Shown: positions 46,880 through 54,939 of the stretch, piece after piece
How the letters are laid out: each line of letters opens with the position of its first letter
How positions within the stretch are numbered: position 1 is the first letter of the stretch
NCBI RefSeq assembly: GCF_003054045.1
Contig: NZ_QBKH01000004.1
Coordinates: forward strand, 496,001-560,000
DNA from: Sphingobacterium faecium
GTDB lineage: Bacteria; Bacteroidota; Bacteroidia; Sphingobacteriales; Sphingobacteriaceae
DNA: 64,000 bases
Direction of reading: 5' to 3'
Notes under the pieces: generated by a model
Databases searched by the model: none
The model's input: only the letters and a program-made list of their open reading frames with translations
Told to the model about the DNA's origin: nothing
Made by a program: the position numbers and the translations under genes

Positions 46880-47692
46880 TTAAGCAATTTGTTTACTAGG
46901 TTTGATTTTACTGTGCGCTTCTACAAATAGTTTTTTAACGGTAGTAGGATTCAACTGTAACTGTTGCGATATTTGTTCAAAAGACAGCTGCAGTTCGTAG
47001 CGCATGTGAAATATTTCGGATTGTTCATCCGTAAGTTTTCCTTGTATGACTATCTTTGAGCTTTTGCGTACCTGACTTATTTTTTGGTTACTGTTTAAGA
47101 TCGAGCGAAGCGTATTGATTGTTTTTTCAACCTGTATATTGACTTCATAGTCCGAGATGCCACCCAGATAATAAGCTATTCGTTCATAATTGAAACTGTA
47201 TTGTAGACAAAGTCTAATAAAGAGTTGTTGTTCGATGTGTAAAGAGGGTAGCAAGGTGTTGATTTTTTGTAGTTTATCTTTATTCTCCTCCTCTAAATTT
47301 TCCAGATAGATCAAGTCTTCGACACATTCGTCCTCCAGCTCATAGCCGCCCATAAATTCTTGATAATTTTTGATTGCATCCAACTGCAAAAGGCTGCGGT
47401 AAAAACGATTTCTAGATTTGCTGTAGTATGCTTGGACTGCAGTGCGAATCTGGGTTTTTAGGAACTGAAAAATATCTGCTTCACTAGATACATTTTCTCG
47501 AAATAACCACAGGCGTAAAAAAGCTTCCTGTGTGATACTCTCTGCAATGCAAGTATCAGGTATCGCACGATTGGCGCGACCATAGAAATAAGCATAGAAG
47601 GAATCGTAGAAAAAGTTTAGTCCTTTCTCTATGCCCTTGTTTAGATCAATAAGCTGATTACTGGTGTTTTTTTTAATGTAAAGTTTGTTCAT
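46880..47692 (-). CDS. ECF-type sigma factor paired with the Cas12f-like protein
   Basis: 270 aa. Residues about 20-95 form a sigma-2 domain (FYDSFYAYFYGRANRAIPDTC, AESITQEAFLRLWLF, FQFLKTQIRTAVQAYY). Two helix-turn-helix regions follow: about 145-200 (LPSLHIEQQLFIRLCLQYSFNYERIAYYLGG) and 218-265 (LTDEQSEIFHMRYELQLSFEQISQQLQLNPTTVKKLF). The second is a good sigma-4; having both, and being 270 rather than ~180 aa, is unusual. The 11-bp gap to the Cas12f-like gene argues for one operon and a physical partnership: guide-directed delivery of RNA polymerase. Confidence 0.85.
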   Translation of the reverse strand: MNKLYIKKNTSNQLIDLNKGIEKGLNFFYDSFYAYFYGRANRAIPDTCIAESITQEAFLRLWLFRENVSSEADIFQFLKTQIRTAVQAYYSKSRNRFYRSLLQLDAIKNYQEFMGGYELEDECVEDLIYLENLEEENKDKLQKINTLLPSLHIEQQLFIRLCLQYSFNYERIAYYLGGISDYEVNIQVEKTINTLRSILNSNQKISQVRKSSKIVIQGKLTDEQSEIFHMRYELQLSFEQISQQLQLNPTTVKKLFVEAHSKIKPSKQIA

Positions 47693-48006
47693 ATTTCGAT
47701 CTCTAATTGGTTTAAGATTTTACAAACAACTTAGTGAAGCTCCTGTACGGGTGAATTTCTATGGGTTGAAGCGGTATAAGTTGAGTGATTTATGAATAAG
47801 CAAATTGGTATTGATATGAGAATCGTCGACTGATTTTTTTTAAAGACCTAGTTTAAAGTCCTTTTAATTTTGAAGTGCCAATATAAAGGCTATTTAACTC
47901 AAAATTCAATGTTGTAATGACATTTCAAGATCGCTATGAAGTAGTAAATTGCGAAATTGAGCTTTATTCAAATTTAATGGAATAATTGAATTCTTGTCAG
48001 ATCATT

Positions 48007-48053
48007 AGTGAGTGGTTATTGCCCTCACCCTGCGGCTGTACAAGCAGCCTCAA
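48007..48053 (+). ncRNA. Guide-RNA scaffold copy A
   Basis: Stem 1 GTGAGTGG-TTATTG-CCCTCAC (48008-48028) has 7 bp and a bulged T. A 5-nt linker CCTGC leads to stem 2 GGCTG-TACAAG-CAGCC (48034-48049), then TCAA. The sequence after about 48054 (ACACGTATGTTCTAAAATAA) differs from the other copies and is the likely guide. The architecture (scaffold then 3' guide) fits Cas12f/TnpB-type RNAs. Confidence 0.72.
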
Positions 48054-48180
48054 CACGTATGTTCTAAAATAAGATCCAGATATCTCATGTGCACACAATC
48101 GCTAACTTTCTATACTTATAATTCCATACTGAGCAATTGGATATTTTTCTTTTCAAGAGCTAGCAGATGAAGCGGTAACA

Positions 48181-48207
48181 GGTAAGGGCATGTGCTCTAG
48201 CCCTACC
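48181..48207 (+). repeat. Hairpin between scaffold copies A and B
   Basis: GGTAAGGGC (48181-48189) pairs with GCCCTACC (48200-48207) with one bulged A and a 10-nt loop. It recalls stem 1 of the scaffold but lacks the second stem. It may be a decayed copy or the 3' end of the copy A transcript. Confidence 0.4.
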
Positions 48208-48423
48208 TTGCTACCGTGCTTATTAACCAGAAGGTTAAGTTTGCAATATGGTTAAATAATCAATTCTATCTTTCATCTATAAAATTGTATATATCCAGTT
48301 TGTTTTAAAAAAAGCTACATCGCATTATTCGATAAGTATAAAAGTCCTTTGTTGTATATACCAATGAACGGATACATTTAACAAAGATGGAAGGCTTTTA
48401 TTAAAAGTATAATTAGGGTATTT

Positions 48424-48470
48424 AATGAGGCGCTTATACGCTCATCTTACGGCTATACAAGTCGCCTCGA
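48424..48470 (+). ncRNA. Guide-RNA scaffold copy B
   Basis: Stem 1 ATGAGGCG-CTTATA-CGCTCAT (48425-48445) has the same 7 bp and bulge position as copy A but with changed pairs: GG/CC has become CG/CG and the closing G-C is A-T. Linker CTTAC. Stem 2 GGCTA-TACAAG-TCGCC (48451-48466) has the identical TACAAG loop, then TCGA. The following unique sequence (TGCCGATGCTGCAGGAGTTT) is the likely guide. Confidence 0.74.
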
Positions 48471-48633
48471 TGCCGATGCTGCAGGAGTTTTGCACGCATG
48501 CGACTTATTGTTTTTCATGGTAGATGAATGCATCATGTATAGGTGTCAAGTATAATGAATGTGCATCATCAAAAATGTAATGGTAAGCAATCAGATTTTA
48601 GATCCTTATAAATGAAAATCATCGTCGTCATTA

Positions 48634-48662
48634 TTTATGTTTAATCACTGATTAAACATAAA
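48634..48662. repeat. 13-bp AT-rich hairpin between copies B and C
   Basis: TTTATGTTTAATC (48634-48646) pairs perfectly with 48650-48662 around a 3-nt loop. No T-tract follows directly. It may end or protect the copy B transcript. Confidence 0.6.
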
Positions 48663-48799
48663 CATAATTGTGTATCGCTTCAAAATTTGGGGTCATAAAC
48701 AAGACCAAAATGAGTAGACCCAAATTGTATGTTTACCAACGTGATTTGAAAAACACAAAATAGGATCAAAATTCATGATCAGCCTCTATAAAATGTAGG

Positions 48800-48833
48800 G
48801 TATACCTATAAGTTCTCGTGTATATAGGTATAC
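48800..48833. repeat. 11-bp inverted repeat upstream of scaffold copy C
   Basis: GTATACCTATA (48800-48810) pairs with TATAGGTATAC (48823-48833). It lies about 37 bp before scaffold copy C, where an operator or promoter element would be expected. Confidence 0.6.
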
Positions 48834-48868
48834 TACTCAATTTTTGACCGGTTCAATTTAAAGTATTT

Positions 48869-48914
48869 AGTGAGTGGTGAGTCCCCCACCTTACGGCTCC
48901 ACAAGAAGCCTCGA
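48869..48914 (+). ncRNA. Guide-RNA scaffold copy C
   Basis: Stem 1 GTGAGTGG-TGAGT-CCCCCAC (48870-48889) has the same bulge, with one A-C mismatch. Linker CTTAC. Stem 2 GGCTC-CACAAG-AAGCC (48895-48910), then TCGA. Likely guide: TCTTTATCAATACCAGGATG from about 48915. A terminator at 48965 would give a transcript of about 120 nt on the plus strand. Confidence 0.75.
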
Positions 48915-48964
48915 TCTTTATCAATACCAGGATGTCAAAGAACTTGTAAATGAAGGATGTCAAT

Positions 48965-48994
48965 TCATCCGAAAAAATAACGGATGATGTTTTT
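48965..48994 (+). terminator. Terminator downstream of scaffold copy C
   Basis: TCATCCG (48965-48971), loop AAAAAATAA, CGGATGA (48981-48987), then TGTTTTTA. It is positioned to end the copy C transcript and supports plus-strand transcription of the array. Confidence 0.78.
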
Positions 48995-49188
48995 ACACAA
49001 GCAAAATCACCATTCTATATTCTTAATTTTAATGGATCCTAGACTTTCATGATGATCGTTTATGGATTATAATTGGTAACGTGAGCCTTAGGGTAATCAT
49101 GTTATGTACTTTTTAATATCATAATCCTAAGCCTATTACATTTCTTTCAATGCTTTTACTGATACAAATATAATACTAATTATTTTTA

Positions 49189-49728
49189 ATGCAAATAAAT
49201 TTAACTTTTTATTTGTGTTTTATTTGCGCAAATAATTATTCTATTTGTTACGTGTCAAGTAATAATGAAAATATTATCCTAGATATTGGGATCCGGTTCC
49301 GTATGCGTAGAGACGAGTTGCGTTACTCGCAAAGAGATGTCGCACAGATGACGGGTCTTACCACCAATACCATTGCTGCGGTGGAAAAAGGAAAGGGTAC
49401 TACGATTTACAATTTTTTATCGATCTGTGGTGCATTAAAAATTCATCCCAAATCAATTTTTGAAAAAGAAATTGATTTAAAGCCATTGTATGATATTGAG
49501 CCAGAATCTAAACGACGCATTGAAATAACACAAAAACTGGATGATCTGGTTTATAATTCCGACTTTTTTGACACCCAGAGACGTGTCTCAGAAGTACTAG
49601 CCAAACTGAAATCAGATAAAAATGACAGTAACAAATTTTCGGTTTACTTAACGGAATATTGTAAACATGGAATCTTAGAATATCAAAAAGCCGGCAACTT
49701 TAAGCTGTACAGCAAAAAACTAAAATAA
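49189..49728 (+). CDS. XRE family transcriptional regulator
   Basis: 179 aa if started at ATG 49189. The helix-turn-helix is at about residues 31-90 (ILDIGIRFRMRRDELRYSQRDVAQMTGLTTNTIAAVEKGKGTTIYNFLSICGALKIHP). The first ~20 residues look non-conserved, and an in-frame GTG at 49252 is a plausible start just before the domain. The C-terminal half (DTQRRVSEVLAKLKSDKN, FSVYLTEYCKHGILEYQKAG) is unassigned. It borders the guide-RNA array and could regulate it, but nothing in the sequence proves that. Confidence 0.85.
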   Translation: MQINLTFYLCFICANNYSICYVSSNNENIILDIGIRFRMRRDELRYSQRDVAQMTGLTTNTIAAVEKGKGTTIYNFLSICGALKIHPKSIFEKEIDLKPLYDIEPESKRRIEITQKLDDLVYNSDFFDTQRRVSEVLAKLKSDKNDSNKFSVYLTEYCKHGILEYQKAGNFKLYSKKLK

Positions 49729-49763
49729 AGGTAATTAAATAGGATGTCAAGCCTATAGATTTA

Positions 49764-50513
49764 TTATCGATCTAACCATTTTTTAAAATCATTCACTTTT
49801 TCTCGGCTCACAATCATCTCTGTTTTTTGATCATGATGTAAATAAACACGCAGTCTTGAATTGCTGTGAATGGCGATTTCTTTAATATGTTTGATGTTGA
49901 TCAACTGACTTCGATTGATACGGAAGAAGAGGTTTGGATCTAAGAGTTGTTCTACTTGATCTAAGCTTAGGTCTAGCAAATAATCGTGCTGATCCGAGCA
50001 ACGACAATAAGTCCCTTTGTTCGCACTATAAAAACAACTTATAGAGCTCGTTTCGATGATTTTAATAGACGAACCTATTTTAATACTAAATCGCTCTTTA
50101 TAGCGCTTGACCTCATTGCTCAACAGTGATTTTATTTGAGCGAAATCGAAGGTCGGGCGGGACTGAAATTGTTGTAAGAATTTATTGAAGGCAAATACCA
50201 ACTCCTCATCGATTATAGGTTTTAATAAATAATCAATACTATTTAACTTAAAAGCTTTGAGTACAAACTCATCATATGCGGTTGTGAAAATCAATGCTGA
50301 GTCAACAGTTTGTCCTTCAAATATTTCAAAAGATAGGCCGTCGGATAGCTGAATATCCATCAAAATGAGATCTGGATGAACATGCGTTACAAACCATTCT
50401 TTCGCTTCTTTTACGGTATGTAACATGTTTTGAATGGGATAACCCATTTTTTCAATCTTGCGCTTCAGTAAACGTGCAGAGGGTAATTCGTCTTCAATAA
50501 TGATGATGTTCAT
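49764..50513 (-). CDS. LytTR family response regulator
   Basis: 249 aa. N-terminal receiver domain (MNIIIIEDELPSARLLKRKIEKMG; phospho-acceptor Asp in DLILMDIQLSDG; FTTAYDEFVLKAFKLNSIDYLLKPI) and C-terminal LytTR DNA-binding domain (FYSANKGTYCRCSDQHDYLLDLSLDQVEQLL, FFRINRSQLINIKHIKEI, VSREKVNDFKKWL). Its ATG overlaps the sensor kinase stop. Together they likely control the TonB receptor operon to which they belong. Confidence 0.95.
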   Translation of the reverse strand: MNIIIIEDELPSARLLKRKIEKMGYPIQNMLHTVKEAKEWFVTHVHPDLILMDIQLSDGLSFEIFEGQTVDSALIFTTAYDEFVLKAFKLNSIDYLLKPIIDEELVFAFNKFLQQFQSRPTFDFAQIKSLLSNEVKRYKERFSIKIGSSIKIIETSSISCFYSANKGTYCRCSDQHDYLLDLSLDQVEQLLDPNLFFRINRSQLINIKHIKEIAIHSNSRLRVYLHHDQKTEMIVSREKVNDFKKWLDR

Positions 50514-51556
50514 AATACTTGATTTCCTTTTTTTATTAATGGTAGCGCAACAATAAAATGATCAGCTGTCTTCGTAATTGTCACCGGATGTCTGGTCAAT
50601 AAGGCGTATCGATCTATGATATTCTTCAGCCCTATTCCCATGCCACTTATACTTTCTTTTTCCTGCAAATTGTTTTGGATAATGAGCTTATTGTCTTCTT
50701 TATATATATTGATATGCAATAGGTTATGAAGACTAAGGCTGTTGTGCTTGATTGCATTTTCAATTAAAAGCTGTAACGCCAACGGTACGACTTGTTCATC
50801 CTCTTGAATATCTCCATCATTAATATGAATCGCTAACGATCCTTCAAAACGGATCGCTAAGAGATTTAAAAATATGCGCGCGAAACTGATTTCTTGGCTA
50901 GCTTCAACAAGACTTTTATCTTTTTGTTCTAGTACATAGCGATAGATTCTAGATAGTGACGTCGTAAAATTGACCGCTTTCTGGGGATCTTCTTCGATTA
51001 AACTTGTGAGTACATTCAGACTGTTAAATAAGAAGTGAGGGTCTAATTGATTTTTTAAAGATTCAAATTGAGCATTGGCTGACTTCGTGAGTGCGGTCTG
51101 TTTCTTGAGCTGACTTTCTTTAAAAGCTTTATAAAAATAGAAACTGAATATTAAAAGCGAGACAATAATACTGATCAATATCATATTGAAATAAGTCCCA
51201 ATATGTTGTTTGGCTATAAAATCGACTAAAGACTGATCGATCGTAATTTTCATGATAGAAAACCTGATGATAAAAACGACAATCGTGGTCAATACTGCAG
51301 TTGTTGGTATAAATAATAATATTCTTTTGGCATACTGCGCACTCTCTGGAAATACTTGACAGATCTGGCGGTATAAAAAGGCATTTCCAATATAGAGGAA
51401 AAAGCCAGTTAAAAATCCAGATAACATACCCTTAGACAAGACGAAAGATCTTAAATCGAAATTAGGATCAGATGCAAAGTTAACAGCGGTAATGACAGCA
51501 CTAATGATGAGCGTAATGATCAGGGCATTTATACATAGCGTTTTAAAAGGTTTCAT
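50510..51556 (-). CDS. LytS/YehU-type sensor histidine kinase
   Basis: 348 aa. About four membrane segments in residues 1-150 (LCINALIITLIISAVITAV, GFLTGFFLYIGNAFLY, TAVLTTIVVFIIRF, MILISIIVSLLIFSFYF). The cytoplasmic His_kinase domain has LKNQLDPHFLFNSLNVLTSLI with the phospho-His, LALQLLIENAIKHN as N box and GMGIGLKNIIDRYALL as G box. Partner of the overlapping LytTR regulator. Confidence 0.95.
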   Translation of the reverse strand: MKPFKTLCINALIITLIISAVITAVNFASDPNFDLRSFVLSKGMLSGFLTGFFLYIGNAFLYRQICQVFPESAQYAKRILLFIPTTAVLTTIVVFIIRFSIMKITIDQSLVDFIAKQHIGTYFNMILISIIVSLLIFSFYFYKAFKESQLKKQTALTKSANAQFESLKNQLDPHFLFNSLNVLTSLIEEDPQKAVNFTTSLSRIYRYVLEQKDKSLVEASQEISFARIFLNLLAIRFEGSLAIHINDGDIQEDEQVVPLALQLLIENAIKHNSLSLHNLLHINIYKEDNKLIIQNNLQEKESISGMGIGLKNIIDRYALLTRHPVTITKTADHFIVALPLIKKGNQVL

Positions 51557-51566
51557 CTTTTACTAT

Positions 51567-52190
51567 TTACTGACCGCAGTTTTGAACAATGTGCTCCGCT
51601 CTTTCTTTACCCCATGTTGGAGCAAAAGGAAGAGTTGGTTTATGGGTCTCAAACAAATTTAATGCTTTCTTCACAGCTTCGCACTCTTTGCTGGTATCTT
51701 GTTTAAAATATTTTTTGCTTCCGATTTGAAACTCCGCAAGTCCTAATACCGCACGGGGATTGTTGGGATCCAATTGGATTGCCTTTTCATACAAAGCATA
51801 GATGGTAGGTGCTAAGGTCTGAGATTTAGTCATGGGATCTGTCGTTAGTTCTGCAACCAGGTTCATTGCTTTTAAAGTTAACCATTCCGAATTACGGTCT
51901 TGGCTGCTGTTGTTAAGGATAATTTTCGTGTTTTCAATTAGCTTTAATTTTTCCTCCTGATCTGAAGTAGCAAAGGCTGCAGTTGTCCCGATGAGTGCTT
52001 GATAATAAAGTGCAATCCAATTTTCAGGCTCTGCTTGTGCAATCCGTTCAAATTGTGCTGCTGCTTCAGTTGTTTTTCCAGATTTCCAAAGGGCTAAACC
52101 CTGGATCATTCCTTTCTCATACGGGGATTGCGCATAGGTAGTAACGGAGAATAGGACAAAAAATGCAATTATTAAAGTTTTCATATTCAT
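51567..52190 (-). CDS. Secreted TPR-like protein
   Basis: 207 aa with signal peptide (MNMKTLIIAFFVLFSVTTYAQ). Helical repeats follow (GMIQGLALWKSGKTTEAAAQFERIAQAEPENWIALYYQALI and YALYEKAIQLDPNNPRAVLGLAEF), like TPR units. It lies between the TonB receptor and the sensor kinase and is likely periplasmic. Two Cys (ECEAV, VQNCGQ) could form a disulfide. Probably assists the receptor or senses its state. Confidence 0.82.
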   Translation of the reverse strand: MNMKTLIIAFFVLFSVTTYAQSPYEKGMIQGLALWKSGKTTEAAAQFERIAQAEPENWIALYYQALIGTTAAFATSDQEEKLKLIENTKIILNNSSQDRNSEWLTLKAMNLVAELTTDPMTKSQTLAPTIYALYEKAIQLDPNNPRAVLGLAEFQIGSKKYFKQDTSKECEAVKKALNLFETHKPTLPFAPTWGKERAEHIVQNCGQ

Positions 52191-52279
52191 ATTGTTTTAT
52201 AATACCAAATTTCATTATTTATCTAAATCCCGAAGATTTTAAAGTGCTCAATTGTTGTTTTTAATGGACGAACTGTCGA

Positions 52280-54424
52280 TTATAAGTTGTCCAATTGATT
52301 TTCCTTTTTATTTGATGATAGGGTCCAGAAAAATCCGACAAAAACAAATCTTTTAGCACTAGGCGTAATCGCAATACGATTGTAAATGCCTTGTTGATTA
52401 GGATGATCGGCATATTGATATCCGTAGATGGGACTACTGCCCAATAGATTATTGACAGATATGTGAATGATCTTTTGCTGCGATATGAGATAGGACCAGT
52501 TGGCAGAAAGTGTGTTGTAGGCATCTGTCTTGCGCTGTGTGTAAGAGGGCAGATTAGGATCATGGTAACTCCTTCCGGAAAGATAATTGTTTGTTAAACT
52601 GACTTGAGAGTGCAAGGCATTGATCCAATATTTTGCTACTACCGATAGGGTGTGTTTGAATACATAAGAAGGGGTAACGGAAAATGGGGCATCAGTTTCA
52701 TTACGTTTGGAATCTGTGTAAGCATAGGATATCCAATATTGTAAGTTTTTGATCGACCTATTATCTCTAAAAAACAGATCCATACCCTGCGCATAACCTG
52801 TTCCAGTATTTGTGAATATACTGCTGCTATTGATGCGCGGGGTATCGTACTTGATCAGATGATCGTATGTTTTTCTGTAAGCCTCAAGACGGAGTGTCCT
52901 CCCTTTTTTTTCGTAATAATAATTGAGGATGTAATGATGTGCTTGTTGCCATTTTATTTGCTGATCATAGATTAGAATCTCTTGTGATCCCTGTTGATGA
53001 AAATCACCATAAGTAAAAGAAAGCTGGTTGTAAGGATTGATGAGATAGCCTAAAGAAAACCTCGGTTCCAAGAGAAATGGTTCAGCAGTGCTTGAAGTCG
53101 CCCGAATGCCTAATTTTGCAATAAGGTAGTTATTCATGGCATAGGTGGTTTCAGTGTAAAGAGCGGCTATTGAAGATGCTGATGAGACTTCTTTTCGGGT
53201 ACTCGGGCTTGTAAAATCCTGTGTAAAATCAGTGTAAAAATAGTCGATTCCAAAAATGCTTTTTATCCGGTTGTTCCATGATTTAGTGAACTTTTCTTTC
53301 ACATGGATAGCGATCTCTTGATGTGGCATACCCATGCTGTTTGCTTGTAGTTTTTCATTTAAATAACCCATACCGATACCTGATTGCATATCCCATCGGC
53401 CACCGAGATTTTGTTGGTAATCGGTATTGAAATAACTATTGTATGCCTTTTTTTTGATCGCTATAGGATGAGTATAGTTGCTATTTTTCTGATATAGGCC
53501 CATATCTTCAAAATTGAATGCTGCATAGGTGCTGATAAATCCGGTTTTTAATTTTTGTCGGTAGATGAGTTCTCCAGAAGCATTTTCATAGGGCTTCGTC
53601 CAATCGATGTTGGGTGTGATTATTTTACTGTAAGGCTTGAGGTTGGTGTAAGAAGTATTGAAAGTAAGGGATTTTGTTTTCCAGTCTTGTGTATTACTCA
53701 GACCTGCCCCAACAGTAGAGATGGAAATCTCGGTTTTGTTGGGTTCAATTTGATTCGCAGTATTGAGAATCAGTACACTGGAAAGGGCATTACCATATTC
53801 AGCAGAGTAGCCTCCGGTAGAAAAATTGACCCCTTTAAAAAGAAACGGTGAGAATCGGCCTCTTACAGGAACATCATTGGGAGAAGACGTATAAGGCTGC
53901 GGTACTCGAATACCATTGATGTAGGTCTGTGTCTCTGCTGCACTTCCTCCATGAACCATCAATCTTCCATTTTCTCCTGCTACCTGCGCACCGGGAAGTG
54001 TTGCTAGTGCTCCAAAAATATTACCCATACTCCCTGCCGTGGTGACAATGTCCAACGGGGTCATCACGGTATTTTTGACCTTATCTCCTGCCTGCAATAG
54101 ACCTGCCTGGATAACCACTTCATCCAATTGCTTTGCTTGCTCTTGGAGTTGTATCTGCAGCGGCTTGTTGTGCGAGAGATCGTGGGGTATCGATTTAGAT
54201 TCACGTCCTATTGCAGTAATTTTTAAAAGTTGATTTCCAACTTCGTACGTCATAAATGAAAAATTACCCAGCGTGTCTGTTGTGCCGCCATCATATGTTC
54301 CTACAATGAAAATATTGGCGTATTGCACCGCTTTTTTATTGCTGTCTGTGACTTTTCCATTGATTTTTATTTGAGCGGAAACTTGTATAGAACAAAAGAG
54401 GATGATGGATAGGATGTACTTCAT
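52280..54424 (-). CDS. TonB-dependent outer-membrane receptor
   Basis: 714 aa. Signal peptide MKYILSIILFCSIQVSAQ, then a carboxypeptidase-regulatory-like domain (INGKVTDSNKKAVQYANIFI) typical of Bacteroidota receptors, a plug (IVTTAGSMGNIFGALATLPGAQVAGENGRLMVHGGSAAETQTYINGIRVPQPY) and a beta-barrel with aromatic strands. It is shorter than SusC proteins and has no SusD partner, so it is more likely a small-molecule or metal-chelate receptor. First gene of an operon with the TPR protein and the LytS/LytTR pair. Confidence 0.93.
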   Translation of the reverse strand: MKYILSIILFCSIQVSAQIKINGKVTDSNKKAVQYANIFIVGTYDGGTTDTLGNFSFMTYEVGNQLLKITAIGRESKSIPHDLSHNKPLQIQLQEQAKQLDEVVIQAGLLQAGDKVKNTVMTPLDIVTTAGSMGNIFGALATLPGAQVAGENGRLMVHGGSAAETQTYINGIRVPQPYTSSPNDVPVRGRFSPFLFKGVNFSTGGYSAEYGNALSSVLILNTANQIEPNKTEISISTVGAGLSNTQDWKTKSLTFNTSYTNLKPYSKIITPNIDWTKPYENASGELIYRQKLKTGFISTYAAFNFEDMGLYQKNSNYTHPIAIKKKAYNSYFNTDYQQNLGGRWDMQSGIGMGYLNEKLQANSMGMPHQEIAIHVKEKFTKSWNNRIKSIFGIDYFYTDFTQDFTSPSTRKEVSSASSIAALYTETTYAMNNYLIAKLGIRATSSTAEPFLLEPRFSLGYLINPYNQLSFTYGDFHQQGSQEILIYDQQIKWQQAHHYILNYYYEKKGRTLRLEAYRKTYDHLIKYDTPRINSSSIFTNTGTGYAQGMDLFFRDNRSIKNLQYWISYAYTDSKRNETDAPFSVTPSYVFKHTLSVVAKYWINALHSQVSLTNNYLSGRSYHDPNLPSYTQRKTDAYNTLSANWSYLISQQKIIHISVNNLLGSSPIYGYQYADHPNQQGIYNRIAITPSAKRFVFVGFFWTLSSNKKENQLDNL

Positions 54425-54609
54425 GATTTTTCTAATTTGATATGAAAATCTGAAGGTTTGACAAGAAGAGCAAATAAGAATGGATCAGTTGTTGGATTAT
54501 CGGGATGAGCTGTTTATTGAGAGATATGAACGGAATTTGATCAGATAGGGATGCTAATAGGCAGAGGTAAAACCTACTGACCCTATTTGATTGTTTTTTT
54601 CTTTTTTTG

Positions 54610-54640
54610 TTTGATATAAAAAAAATCTAAGTTACATTTG
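54610..54640 (+). promoter_or_regulatory. Promoter of tRNA-Lys
   Basis: TTTG (54610-54613), a 19-bp spacer, then TACATTTG (54633-54640), 11 bp before the tRNA. Same spacing as the tRNA-Tyr promoter. Confidence 0.85.
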
Positions 54641-54651
54641 AGTATAGACAT

Positions 54652-54724
54652 GACTTTGTAGCTCAGCTGGTAGAGCAATTGACTCTTAATCAATGGGTCG
54701 AGGGTTCGAGCCCCTCCGAGGTCA
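54652..54724 (+). tRNA. tRNA-Lys (anticodon CTT)
   Basis: 73 nt. Acceptor GACTTTG pairs with CGAGGTC, D-arm GCTC-AGCTGGTA-GAGC, anticodon CTT at 54685-54687 in stem TTGAC/ATCAA, T-arm GAGGG-TTCGAGC-CCCTC, discriminator A. Confidence 0.96.
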
Positions 54725-54734
54725 CTTGATATAG

Positions 54735-54766
54735 AAAAGCTTTTCCATTTGGAGAAGCTTTTTTTA
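54735..54766 (+). terminator. Terminator after tRNA-Lys
   Basis: AAAGCTTTTCC pairs with GGAGAAGCTTT (one G-U) around ATTT, then TTTTTAT. Confidence 0.87.
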
Positions 54767-54939
54767 TAGGACATAATTGAAGGAATCAAACCTGAAAACC
54801 AATATAAAGGTTTTTGCATCTTGCTAGAAGACTATAGGTTTGGTTGAATCTGATCATTATAGTACTCGTCCAAGACACTTTTATAAATTTTTATTAAATT
54901 TATCATTTTAAATCAAACCTACAACTTTCTTAATTAAGT

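Larger units (their letters stand above)
47693..49188. other. 1.5-kb region without convincing protein genes; guide-RNA array
   Basis: No ORF in this stretch looks coding. It holds three copies of a two-hairpin element at 48007-48053, 48424-48470 and 48869-48914, spaced about 417 and 445 bp, all in the plus direction, plus several hairpins. The sigma-factor promoter should lie at its left end and the XRE-gene promoter at its right end. Confidence 0.75.

Noticed and set aside
48421..48914. Scaffold copies as a CRISPR array
   Set aside because: The copies are over 400 bp apart, are not identical and have no regular spacers between them; they are separate small RNA units.
49741..49750. AGGATGTCAA as the target of guide C
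   Set aside because: Only 10 bases match, away from the scaffold-proximal end of the guide that should act as seed; the flanking bases do not align.
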